NCBI GenBank assembly: GCA_030272155.1
Contig: CP126204.1
Coordinates: 2,161,501 to 2,225,500, forward strand
DNA: 64,000 nucleotides
Direction of reading: 5' to 3'
Source of the DNA: Tetradesmus obliquus
Taxonomy: Eukaryota > Chlorophyta > Chlorophyceae > Sphaeropleales > Scenedesmaceae
The translations under genes and the position numbers were made by a program. The notes below the pieces were generated by a model, which did not search any database, was not told where the DNA came from, and worked only from the letters and a program-made list of their open reading frames with translations. Shown here one piece after another: positions 11,470-21,755 of the stretch (position 1 is the first letter of the stretch; each line of letters starts with the position of its first letter).

Positions 11470-12547
11470 TTGTTCAGCTGGCACTCCAGCGGCCCGTGCT
11501 GGCAGATGGCCTGGGCGGCGGCAGCAGCAGCAGCAGCAGCAGCAGCAGGTTGATGAGATTAATCTGTTGTGCCTCTGCTAGCAGACCTGGCGGCGGCAGC
11601 AAAGGAAGCTTGATACAGTAGCAAGATGCTTGCCTGTCCCTGCAGACAGAATCGACCAGACAGCCAGCACAATCTCACAAATGAACTTGTAGCAGCAGCC
11701 CTACCTTGCCGTCGCGGTCGACGCGGGCGTTGCCCCAGGTTGCTACTTGCTTGCCTGTGCTTGACGTTGCACACAGCCAGACAGCCAGCACGATCATTGC
11801 AAAGCAACATGTCAAAAGCCTCACCTTGCCTTCGCTGTCGATGCGGGTGTTGCCCCATGGGATCACGCTCAGCTGCACGTGGTTGATCAGCTTGTTCTTG
11901 AACAGCGGCTGCAGCCGGCTGATGGTGAAGTTGGCACAGAAGCTGCAGGCAGGCCCGGCAGCAGCAGCAGCAGCAGCAGGAGGGCGGAATCAAACACGGC
12001 TGTTTGGTTGAGTATGGTAGGCTGAAGGTGCAGGTGAGAGGTTGTGGGTGCTGCGAGCATGCCAGAATATTTGGCCGAACAGTTGCGGCTATGCTGCTGC
12101 AGGAGTCTGGCGCTCGGGTGCAGCGGGGTGCATTACCACTCTGCATGGTGTCTGCCATAGCGCAAGGATCGCGTCGCTGCGCAGTCTACACTGCACGTCA
12201 CTTGCTGACGTGATGAACGCCTCTGATGCTTTGAGCTGCTGCATTGGGCTGCTGCAGCAGCAACATGGGCAAGCATACTGCTGTGCAACAGCTGGTAGTA
12301 GGCAGGTCCTACAGCTTCTGCCACACAGGGTCATATACGCATATCACGACGAGCTGTACAGACTAGACGTTGATTTGTTGAACCTAACGCATATGTCAAG
12401 CCATATCCATCATGCTTACGGGCACAGTGCTTCCATGTAGTAGTCAACCCTCACAGGGTCCCCTGCATTACTTGCTGCTGTAGCGCATGCTGTAGCTGCC
12501 AGCACCAGCAGCACAACGGCCTGCAAGTGCCACCAAACCAAGCACAT
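9694..12547 (-). CDS. GILT-family thiol reductase (gamma-interferon-inducible lysosomal thiol reductase-like)
   Basis: Soluble disulfide reductase of the secretory/vacuolar route. Exons (sense order): 12547-12420, 11942-11825, 11095-10882, 9902-9694; about 222 residues. The first exon gives a signal-peptide-like start (MCLVWWHLQAVVLLVLAA). The exon 1/2 junction creates the active-site CPFC (Cys42, Cys45). WGNTRIDSEGK and AICQHGPLECELNK (GILT signature QHGxxECxxN) follow, then a Cys-rich middle and PPHRWVPWVTVNGIPL, all in the order known for plant GILTs. Length fits the family (about 220-260). The C terminus is uncertain: the last exon either reads through to the stop at 9694 or splices at 9728. 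Introns 2 and 3 consist largely of decayed exon copies and (CTG)n in sense orientation. Confidence 0.88.
9980..10745 (-). repeat. Six shadow copies of GILT exon 4 5' half filling intron 3
   Basis: Sense PLGATLQQLAAQRTASL-like segments occur near 9996, 10160, 10284, 10406, 10565 and 10682, besides the true exon (near 9868). Each follows a GCTGCTGCAG-type acceptor and several keep the reading frame. Two also retain PPHRWVPWVT. Spacing is about 115-165 bp. Confidence 0.9.
11207..11525 (-). repeat. Three shadow copies of GILT exon 3 5' end embedded in (CTG)n
   Basis: Sense TQAICQHGPLECELNKLL recurs near 11213-11280, 11341-11400 and 11465-11520, besides the true exon 3 (11038-11095). The copies are separated by sense CTG tracts. 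Only the copy nearest exon 4 continues into the Cys-rich middle of the protein, which decides the choice. Confidence 0.9.
11700..11750 (-). repeat. Shadow copy of GILT exon 2 3' end
   Basis: Sense WGNARVDRDGKV against WGNTRIDSEGKV in the true exon; both are followed by a GT donor. About 80 percent similar by eye. Confidence 0.8.
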
Positions 12548-13146
12548 TGAAATGGGGATTTAGTCACTTTACTGGCTGCACAAGTCTCCTTCCGCAGTGG
12601 ATGCAGCTTGATTGTAAGCAACAGACAAGTACAATGGACCCTGCACAACTGATGCCAGCAGACAGCTCACCTGGTTCAAGCGCCCGGGCATAGTAGATCA
12701 CGGCTTTAGGATAGTGACATATACGTTGGGGACTCGTGAGATGGACTGTGTAATGCCGTTGCTGATCCCGGAACGTCTCACTCCGGTGTGATCTCGCACG
12801 TGACTTTGTTCTGGCTCCCGGTGCACTGATCAGCACACATACACACATAAAACTAAAGCTCCTGCTTGGTGTGAGATGCGCTGAGCTTGATGGGGGATGA
12901 AGCCAGGGGCTATGGTGTGGACAGGGCTTTGTCAGTTGTTGTGCACGTCCTGCACTGCAGAGAGCTGAGCTCAGACTCAAGAGCCTCGGTGACCCTATGC
13001 TCAAGACTTGAACGTTGATGACAGTATTGCTTTGAACCATGACTGGCGCAAAGTACGTAGCACGTCCGTGGAGCTGCCGGTGGGTTAGTAGTGCTGCATC
13101 TGTGACCACTCATGATCGCTGGGCAGCATCGTGTTTATAGTGCAGG
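12548..13146. promoter_or_regulatory. Divergent promoter region, GILT (-) / THO6-like (+)
   Basis: About 600 bp between two divergent start codons with no supported coding sequence. No canonical TATA box was found next to either start; both promoters must lie here or overlap the 5' exons. Confidence 0.5.
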
Positions 13147-13881
13147 ATGCATCGTTTGTATCACAGGGACTTTGACGAAGATGACTGCCGGCAGCAGGTC
13201 CAGGAAAGGTAAGCAATGGCCAGCCTGGCTGCCGCTGCTGCTCCTGCTGCTTCTGCTGCTAGCGCTGTGTGCTGTAGCGCAATTTTGTAGACTGCTCCTG
13301 CTGCTGTTACTTCTGTTGCCAATAGACGCAGAATCAGCAAAATGCGCAATCCAACTTTGCTGGTAGCAATGCTCACAGGAGGCTGTCGCCTTTGTTTTGT
13401 TTCATCTGCTGCCTTTCGTTTCCTTTCTGTGCCTGCTCGTACTGTCGCAGTCTCAAGGAGCACTACAACACAGCATATGACTGTTTGTTTCTGTCAGCAG
13501 CAGCAACAGGAGGCAGGGAGGGCTTGCTGCTGGCTGCTTACCACTCTGGCGACATCAGGTATGTGTGCTGCGCCTGAAGCAGCTGCAGCTGATCATCACA
13601 TGACCAGCAGTTTGTGCTGTTTCCAAGTTCTCCTAGGAACCAGAAGTCACTAACACTCCTCCAGATAGTTCAAGCAGCTGCGACACAGCGGCGGTACGCA
13701 GAGGAAGCAGCCGCACAACCTTGCACAGCAGCACTGCTGCAGTCATGTAGTTGACAGCACCAAGCGACTGCAAGCATGCAGAGCAAGCAGCACTGGCCGC
13801 ACCACCGGTGTTGCTTGGTAAGTAGTAGCATCGCGTGCAGCTCAGCATCATGTCCAGCACAAGGAACAACCCTCTCACACC

Positions 13882-13912
<31 letters not shown>

Positions 13913-16900
13913 AGGATCTTCAACTGGCAGCGGCTGTGCAGCACCTGGCTCAGCAGCAGGGCGCAGCAGGGGCATGAGCTCAGCCTGGCGGCTCATGTAG
14001 GGCCCGTGTATGCACTCACGCTGCTAGACAGCCCTGGTGAGGAGGCAGGGGTAGCTGTTAGAGCTCTTTGCTTTGTGCCATGGCTGCTTCTGTGCATATT
14101 TGAGGGGCATGAGCTCAGCCTGCAGGCTCATGCAGGGATGGTGTATGCATTCACGTTCCTTTACAGTGCTGTTGAGGGGCAGGGGGTCAACAGCTGTAGC
14201 TTCTGGAGCATCTGGCATTGCTGCTTTGCACATTCCAACAGGGCGCCAAAAAGCCGCCAGACGCGTACACATGCTACTTATCAGCGTTGCGTGCTGTGTT
14301 GTGCGCTTTGCCACAACATAGGCAGCATCAAACGATTGAGCACCAACTGTGCCGTCACCTGCTGTTGCAGTAGCAGCACTGCTTGCTGAGACGCCGCCAC
14401 AGCCATGTTGCTGTGTATGCATACACATGTGTGGCTGCTGCTTCTGCTGCTGCTGCTGCATGTAGAGCATGGCTTGCTACTGGCCACAGCCGGTGATGAT
14501 GGCTTTGTGCGGATCTGGAGGGTTGCAGACATCCTAGCAGCAGCAGCAGCAGCAGCTGGCCCTGCCGCAGACAGTGGCAGCGGTGCAGCTGCTGGGCAAG
14601 CAGCAGCAGCAGCGGTGCGGCCGGCGGCTGCTGTGCAGGTGCCGCATGTGCAGAACTGCCTGGGCATATCTGACGGCAGCCAGCCTGCAGCGCAGGCGCT
14701 GGCTGCAGACCAGCAGCAGCAGCAGCTGTTTGTGGGTGAGTGTGCATCGTCAAATTGTGTTTAGTGCTGCATCAACAGCTGTTGTTTGCCATGCAGCATC
14801 TTCGGCTCAGCATTGCAGTTGTGAGCTGTGAGTAGGTGTGACAGCACAGCGCTGTGTTCACACGAGTGTGTACGTGCTGAGCATGTGATGTGTGTGGTAG
14901 TTTGAGGCCGCTGAACGTGCGGCCGCATGCTGCTTGTGTTTGCGGCGTGTGACAGCCGGCTAAATGTGTGGCCGCATGCTGCTTGTGTTTGAGGCATGTG
15001 ACAGCCGGCTAAATGTGTGGCCGCATGCTGCTTGTGTTTGAGGCATGTGACAGCCGGCTAAATGTGTGGCCGCATGCTGCTTGTGTTTGAGGCGTGTGAC
15101 AGCCGCAGCTGCTTCAGGCGCAGCACGGCAGTCAGCCTGTGCAAGGCAGACAGACAAACACAACACCCCAAAATGCAAGATCAATGGATGACACATATAT
15201 TTTTGTGCCTGGTTGCTGCTGCTGCTGCTGTGCTTCTGATGCATCTGCAGGTGCTAGCGATGGAGGCGTGCACTTATTAGATGTTCCCAGGCTGCTGGCA
15301 GCAGCAGCTGGCCAAGCTGCAGCAGCAGCAGCCTCGTGCCTGGTGCCCCTCACCAGTCACGTTGCTGCTGTGCTGGCGCTGGATTACTGTGCAGCCACGC
15401 AGCAGCTGGCATCTGGCTCAGAGGTGCGGGCAGCGCAGCATGCGCAGGCAGCTGTGATGACACATGTGTCGAGTGCTGCGTGCAACCCACAGCAGTGAAC
15501 ATCAGTGCATGTGTTTTTTCACAGCGCTTCTCATGCAATGATGTGCATGCCCGCTGCCTGGAAGTATGGCCTTGTCTTCAATCGCAGATGATCACACCCC
15601 TTACCCTGCTTGCTGCTTTGCTTGCACCACGCGCCGTTTGCAGGTCAACATGGTGCACGTTTCTGACACCGCCAGCCGCTGCTCCTGCAGCGTCTGCAAA
15701 TAACCCTGTGCCTGATCTGCTGCATTTATTATGTTGTACTGCTTGCAGGACGGCACCGTGCGGCTGTATGACATCCCCAGCCGCCGCTGCGTCAGCATCA
15801 TCCACAACAGTCTCACTGCTTGATCTGCTGCACTACTGCCCAACTTGCCGCACTGCTTGCAGGACGGCACCGTGCGGCTGTACGACGTCCCCAGCCGCCG
15901 CTGCGCCAGCATCATCCACTTGCAGGAAGAGCTGCTGCTGCAGGAGGCTGACCTGGCAGAGCTGCTGCGCTGCGCCAAGTCCCCGCCTGTCACATGTGTG
16001 AAGTTTGACCAAGGGGGTCATTGGCTGGTGGCTGGCAGTGGGGCGGCTGGCTTGGGCGGGGAGCAGCAGGGCAGCTTGACGCTGTGGAACTGCAGCTTGA
16101 ACTCTGCTGCGAAGCACAGGAGCATTGGGAAATGCATGCCGCAGGTGCGTGGTTTGCAGTCGATCACAATCGGGTTGATTTTTAATGAATGCTGTGGGGG
16201 TGCAGTTTGAACTCTGCTGCGAAGCACAGGAGCATCGGGAGATGCATGCCGCAGGTGCGCTGTTTGGAGTGGATGGCAGATGGGGTGATACGAGGTGATT
16301 GCTGACCTGCAGAACAACTCTGCTGCAACAACTATTCTGCGAAGCACGGGAGCACTGACAGGTGCATGCCGCAGGTGCGTGGTGGAGTGGTTGGGATGAG
16401 GGGTGGAGTGGGAAGGTTGACGAGGGTGGGTATGGGGTTGATGTGATGCGTGCCTGCTTCAAGCGCTGTTGTTCGCAGACAGCAGGAGAGTGCGGATCAG
16501 CGCAGGTATGTATAAGAACGAATTTACACATCCTCCGAGTTCTAACGTATGTGGTATAAGATGCACAGCTTGGAACGTTGGCCCACCTATTAGTATCATA
16601 TGCACACTTGAGATGCCTGTATGATGACATTGACGTGACTGCCGCCGCCGCTGCATGTGTGTATCGTTGCAGGTGCTGGTGCTCACTCCAAGCACGGTGT
16701 ATGTGGCCGGCACCAGCAAGCAGGTGCACACCTACTCATTCCAACTGGAAGAGGCGCGCAGCCTTGATGTGGGAGCAGAGTCTGTCTTTGGCATTGCTGT
16801 GGATGCTGAGTCAGGGATGCTGGCTGTGTGTGGCGCAAAGGCGTGCATAGACCTGCTGAGTGCGCAGGGCGCGACGCTTGGAGTGGTGCGGCCAGCAGCG

Positions 16901-16918
16901 TCTGTGCTCATGAGCTGA
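13147..16918 (+). CDS. WD40-repeat protein, probable THO complex subunit 6 (THOC6-like)
   Basis: Likely subunit of the THO/TREX complex that couples transcription to mRNA export. Exons: 13147-13208, 13451-13558, 13915-14036, 14466-14735, 15251-15423, 15863-16144, 16673-16918; 420 residues, all phases closing. The ATG at 13147 is chosen because only that frame joins exon 2 (QVQE-SLKEHYNTAYDC); the in-frame ORF with ATG at 13181 would not. WD-like blades are seen as SLAAHVGPVYAL, LLLATAGDDGFVRIW, SDGGVHLLDVP, LASGSEDGTVRLYDV, WLVAGSGAAGLGG..LTLWN and a last blade VYVAGTSKQVHTY. THOC6 is 341 residues in human and its plant homologue (DWA1) is similar. The extra length here is Ala/Gln insertions in exons 4 and 5. 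Other WD40 families remain possible. Confidence 0.7.
14104..14175 (+). repeat. Shadow copy of THO6-like exon 3
   Basis: GGGGCATGAGCTCAGCCTG onward repeats 13969-14040 of the true exon (GHELSLQAHAGMVYAFTFL against GHELSLAAHVGPVYALTLL), including a weakened donor region. Confidence 0.8.
14907..15103 (+). repeat. 49-bp tandem repeat, four copies, in THO6-like intron 4
   Basis: Unit beginning GCCGGCTAAATGTGTGGCCG repeats four times; the first copy is the most divergent. Confidence 0.85.
15745..15812 (+). repeat. Shadow copy of THO6-like exon 6 5' end
   Basis: Acceptor TTGCAG plus DGTVRLYDIPSRRCVSIIH, against DGTVRLYDVPSRRCASIIH in the true exon at 15863. It is in frame but ends after about 65 bp. 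Confidence 0.85.
16205..16378 (+). repeat. Two shadow copies of THO6-like exon 6 3' end
   Basis: The segment AACTCTGCTGCGAAGCACAG..GCATGCCGCAGGTGCG of the true exon end (16097-16150) recurs at about 16209-16260 and, more decayed, 16316-16378. Both end in the same GCAG/GTGCG donor. Confidence 0.85.
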
Positions 16919-17684
16919 GCAGCACTTTCAAGCTGCCAGCTCACTAACGCGCGGCAAGTCACTTGGTTGCGGTGGCGTGGCAGCTGCCAGGTGTTTTGAT
17001 GGGCAAGCTGCTGCAGCAGCAGTGCTGGCCCAGCAGTAAACGATGACGTTGATGTGAAGAGTGTGTGACAGAGCAGCTGTCGCATGGGCTTGCTATGGGT
17101 GACACGGTTGTGGGTCACTGCACATTGTGGCTGTAGCTGTAGGCTACAGCCTGTAGCTGGATGTAACAGGCAGTACCAGAGACCCAGCTCCCCGAGTTGC
17201 CAGCGACAAGTAGCCCTAGCTGAAGTATCAGCGGCATACGTAGTATCAGACGTCGTGTTGTTTGCTCCAGCGTATTAAACATCTGCCTAGTTGCCACGTG
17301 TACAGCTTGCTCCGATCTTGGCGCTTTTGCAGTCTGGTGCATGTTGCTGCATCTGTCGAAGCTCAACCGAGCGATTAATAGCTTTAACACTGGGCGATCA
17401 AGGCCCATTAGCCGGAGGTTGGCGGTCATGACAAAGAGCAAGCTGTCGCAGGTCAGCAGCACAGCAGAGCAGCCATTGCCCCTCTTCCTAGTATCCAATT
17501 GACGTTGCTATAGCTGATTTGCTGGGCTTCAAACTGCTCATCAGCCTCTTTAATAGCGCTGCCGGGCCTGCAGAAACCACAGCACTTTGTGTGCGGTCAC
17601 TGTAGTCCTGCAAGCGCTGCTCAAACCCGCTGCGCATGTGCTGCTGCTGCCTTGCCATGGCAGGGGGAGCTTGTGCGCAACTGC
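16919..17684. other. Intergenic region, THO6-like to TatD-like
   Basis: No gene supported. TGTAA at 17163-17167, about 245 bp after the upstream stop, is a candidate polyadenylation signal. Next to it, 17131-17158 is an imperfect inverted repeat of the GTAGCTGTAGGCTACAG type. The rest should contain the TatD promoter. Confidence 0.5.
17163..17167 (+). promoter_or_regulatory. Candidate UGUAA polyadenylation signal for THO6-like gene
   Basis: TGTAA directly after a short inverted repeat, at a plausible distance from the stop at 16918. Confidence 0.4.
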
Positions 17685-19937
17685 ATGCGCAAGAGCCCAG
17701 CCCCCCTGATAGACATCGGAGTCAATCTTGTAGACCACGCCTTTGAAAAGGTGAACAGCCATACAGAAGCAGGGCAGGGCACCATGTTGCAGCAGCAGCG
17801 GCTGCGCAGCATAATGGTGCACACAAACGCTGGGATGACGCTGCCGTACCATGCACATCTTGCTGCAGCTACCAGCCGCAGCAGCATGATACCAGCAGCT
17901 GCATAACACACATTACAGGCAGGTCATTACCAGCAGTTTCCTTGCAGGACAGGCTGCTTCCCAGCAAGCGCCGCTGGTGGACGCTGCGTAGCTATCATAT
18001 AATTGACCATTGGCTGTAACAGGAGCTGTTACCAACCATGTAGTGATTAGACATTACTCTTATGACTCACACGTACGTGTGAGACCAGCGGCAGTCAATG
18101 TGACATTGTACCGCCTTGTTAGAACTACACACGCCTTGCAACGTAGGCGGCCTATATCAGCTATCGCTGGGCCTCAGGCTTATCATTGGTTTACTACCTT
18201 TCTTCCCAAACGCTTCCACTACGCGCATTATACTCAGTGCTGCTACATTGGCCCAGTCATTAGGCAGCGTGTGCTCATTATTTCTGCAACTCTACAGCAG
18301 CAGCACATGCCACAGGATCGCCAATATGAATTCCTTTGACCAGTGTCCTTGTTTCTCTGCTGCTCTCCTCGCATGATGCACCCGGCACCTGCTCGCTGAT
18401 ATGAGAGAAACATCACATTGCTTACATCCCTCCGCCTTCTTTCTGCTTGCAGGACAGGGCTGAGGTGATCAGCAGAGCCCGCGAGGCAGGCGTAGCAGCA
18501 ATCATCGTCACCGGCTGCACCGTAGCATCAGCAACAGCAGCGCGGGACCTGTGCGAGGCAGTGACGGACTTCCCGCTCTTTTTCACAGCGGGAGTTCACC
18601 CCCACAATGCCAAGGACTGCGATGAGTCAACGCTGCAGCAGCTGACAGAGCTAGCTAAGCATGAGCGCTGCGTAGCCATTGGTGAGTCCGCCGGGAAGCA
18701 GCAGCAGCAGCAGCAGCAGTGCCGTGCTGTCTCCTGGTCTGGGCTCTGGTGCCCTTGGCTGTGTGCGAAGGCTACTGTGTGCTGGTTACGTGGTTGGTGC
18801 GCTGGGCGCAACTCAACCTGCAGCCCGACTTGCAATCTTGCTGTCTGCTTGATGGCTGTCCTGCTTTGCATAAATGCTGAGAGCCGCCTTTGGAAATGTA
18901 CGCCTGCAGGCGAGTGTGGGCTGGACTTCAACCGTAACTTCAGCCCTCCAGAGGTGCAGGAGCAGTGGTTTGATGCACAGGTCAAGCTGGCGCTGCAGCT
19001 GCAGAAGCCGCTGTTCATGCACTGCAGGGACGCAGGTAAGGTTTATGCGCGTGAAACTCTTGCAGGGAGCAGTGTCATATCGTGCACTGCAGGGACGCAG
19101 GCGAGCTTCGTGCGTGTGACTGTTGGCGTTGAAACTCTTGCAGGGAGCAGTGCTAGGTTCGTGCACTGCAGGGACGCATGCGAGCTTTGTGCATGTGACT
19201 GCTGGTGCTGAAACTCTTGCAGGGAGCAGTGCTAGGTTCATGCTCTGCAGGGGCGCTTTGAGTAATGCAGTTGAGCACGCTGTTGACAGTTGTCGCTCAC
19301 ACGCTCGCACGACGCAGCTGCATGCATGACAGAAAGCAAGGAGTTGGAATACAGTCAAACTGTTGTGGTTGGGCAATGCGCGATCAAGCCTGGCATGCTG
19401 TAGATCATGCAGACCGTATGCTTGTGCAATGGCAACAGCAACAGCTGTCAGCACTTCCGTCTCTTCACCTTCGCACACCCTTGCTGCTGCGGGTACTTCC
19501 TTGCGCGCGCAGGCGCGCGCTTTGCAGAGATCCTCAGCCAAGCAGGCATCGGCAGCAGCAGCAGCAGCATACCAGGCGTGCTGCACTGCTTCACAGGCAA
19601 TGGTGAGGAGCTGCAGCAGGTCCTAGGTTTAGGTCTTTGTGTGGGCATAACAGGCTGGGTGGCAGATGACAGGCCTGAGAGGGGAGGTGCTGAGCTTGCG
19701 GCGTTACTTTCAAAGATCCCTGCAGATCGCCTCATGATCGAGACAGATGCGCCGTACCTTGTGCCGCGCAGCATTCAGCCGAGCAAGGCACGCCCGAACA
19801 GGAATGAGCCGGCGCTGCTGCCGCATGTGTTGGCTGCGGTGGCAGCGGCGCTAGGGCAGGGGGAGGAAGAGGTGGCGGTGCGGACTACAGCAGTTGCAAA
19901 GGCGTTCTTCAAATTGCCGGACGGTATTAGAAGCTGA
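17685..19937 (+). CDS. TatD-family metal-dependent DNase, bacterial TatD type
   Basis: Metal-dependent hydrolase with 3'-5' exonuclease activity in known members. Exons: 17685-17750, 18453-18681, 18910-19035, 19513-19937; 281 residues. The ATG at 17685 is chosen because it places DIGVNL ten residues in, as in bacterial TatD, and the longer upstream frame has no ATG. Predicted metal ligands are present: Glu100 (ECGLDFNRNFS), His136 (MHCRD), His165 (LHCFTG), Asp219 (IETDAPY). GVHPH and GITGW resemble bacterial TatD; animal-type TATDN1 has GCHPT and a different GxNG segment. Length is normal (about 260-300). A Ser run at 155-159 is encoded by a short AGC repeat. Intron 1 contains an 18-bp perfect palindrome; intron 3 and the 3' flank contain exon copies. 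Confidence 0.92.
18066..18083. repeat. 18-bp perfect palindrome
   Basis: CTCACACGT/ACGTGTGAG in TatD-like intron 1; the ACGT core also resembles G-box-like sites. Function unknown. Confidence 0.7.
19060..19262 (+). repeat. Shadow copies of TatD-like exon 3 3' end
   Basis: TGCACTGCAGGGACGCAGG (the MHCRDAG codons and donor, true at 19018-19037) recurs near 19084, 19161 and, decayed, 19241. Each is preceded by GAAACTCTTGCAGGGAGCAG. Spacing is about 78 bp. Confidence 0.85.
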
Positions 19938-21755
19938 GCTGTGCTTCTGGCAATGCTGGCGGCAGTGGCAGCAGCACTGGGGCAGGGGAAGGTGGAGGTG
20001 GCGATGCAAACGACAGCAGTTGCAAAGGCGTTCTTTCGACTGCCGGACAGCCTGGGAAGCTGCACTGGCGGTTGACACTGCTGCTGTTCTTAGTTTGACG
20101 CCGCGTGCAAAGTGAGCGGTTGCTAGTGGGTGGGAGGCCATCTTAATGGGTTACCATGCGCTTGCAGCACCCCGAATGCTGCTGAAAAGCAGCTGTGCTT
20201 GAAGAGCGTGGAGGTTGATTGTGCAAGCTGTCGCTTTCAACAAAATTCATGTGACTGGTGTGTTCCGGATGCTCCTGCGCTGCCAACCTGGTGTGCTCTT
20301 GTTGGCTGAACAGTACCGCTGCCAGCGTACTGAGTACTGCCACTGTAGTACATCATGCAGGCTGCACCGTGGCGTTGATTCACATGCTTTCCCGCCTCTC
20401 GGAGTAAGCCACAGTGTGCCACAGCCCTCACGACCCAGACTCCGGATGTATGCCGAGCATGTCCACTCTTAGTGAGATGGCAGACGTCTGTTACCGTAAC
20501 AGAATAGTAGTCGCACGCTGCAGTGTTTGCCAGTGCCTGCTGCAAGCGGCAACTTCCACTCAGCAGCACCACCAGTCTGCAATTGCACGTGAGGTGCAGG
20601 TCAGGGTGTTGCTCAGGCTGGTGCGCTTCAAGCGCGCGCTGGCTAGCAGCAGCAGAGCAGCACCGCCATGCGGTGGTGTGGTGTGCATACATCACACGGC
20701 TGAACAAAACCGCACTGCATGTGTGTATTGCACAAAGAGCACAGGGCCTGCCCATTTGCCCAGAATCATCCGTTACCATAGCTTTGCACGTCCATAGCAT
20801 CATGATGTTGTAACACATTGTTGCAGACTGCCGTCTTGAACAGTTGCAGCAAGTACCTTGTTGCCTGCAGCAGTGCGCGTCCTGACAACAAGCCTGCAGC
20901 ATGCCCGGCGTTCAACAGCAAGCATGCCATGCTGCTAATAGCTTGCGGCGCACAGCAGTGGCCATGCCCACGCAGGTTGCGGCAGTCACTGGCAGTCCAC
21001 GTACTACCAAACTCAGCATGCATGCGCAGCAGCCTGGATGCATTTAAGTGGCTAGCAGCAGAGCCAAACATGGCTGCGTGCCTCACAAAGTACTGCGACA
21101 ACAGTACCAAGACAACCATATGAGTCGTGGTAGTAAGACCAGGCAATGATGATTATGAAGCCTCTATCACCAGAGTAGCAAGAGTGACACCATGCCAGCA
21201 GCGACGTTTATCATGCAGATAATTCAAGCAGGCAAGCGCCCTTGCAACACAACAGAAGTGCGAGTGAACAGCGAAGCTGTGTGTGAGCATGCACAACGCC
21301 ACAATCGTGTGCCATGCATGACGAAATGGCATGTGTTGTGTATGTATGCCGCCTCAACTCTGGCGGCACTAGGCTGCTTTTTATTCGTTTGCACGATCAG
21401 TGCAGCAGTCAAACACCAACCAAGGCAAAGTTTGGGTAACATACGTCGACTGTTGCTTGTTCAGCTGTGGCATAGCTGGTTGCCAGCATACATCAGCATG
21501 CAAATGACAGTCGCATGTGCTGGCCGACAGTTTGTACAAAGCACCTGCCCCTGCCAGCTTTAGCTGCGGGGTGCCCAGCTGCACCAATGAGTCAACAAGG
21601 CAGAAACACAAACAAGCATAACAGCAACGCTGCAGCACCGGCCATACGATATGTACTCCGTTTGTTCTGGCGCGTCCCTCACCGCTGGAAGTGTTTCGCG
21701 CGTGGCGCTTTCAGCAGCGTGCAAAAGCATGCCAGGCTGGCACCACTCACTCGGC
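19938..21755. other. Intergenic region between convergent TatD-like and Gly/Cys-rich genes
   Basis: Besides the TatD 3'-end copy (19950-20062) I see no supported gene. Open frames here are short, have no recognisable motif and show no matching splice sites. A TGTAA occurs near 20808. Confidence 0.5.
19950..20062 (+). pseudogene. Duplicated 3' end of TatD-like exon 4, downstream of the stop
   Basis: Reads LAAVAAALGQGKVEVAMQTT and AVAKAFFRLPDSLGS, against the true C terminus LAAVAAALGQGEEEVAVRTT and AVAKAFFKLPDGIRS. About 85 percent identical by eye, in tandem after the stop codon. Translation cannot reach it in the main frame. Confidence 0.85.

Noticed and set aside
13181-13208. ATG at 13181 as the THO6-like start
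   Set aside because: It ends exon 1 in phase 1, which breaks the frame of exon 2; ATG at 13147 gives phase 2 and a continuous protein.
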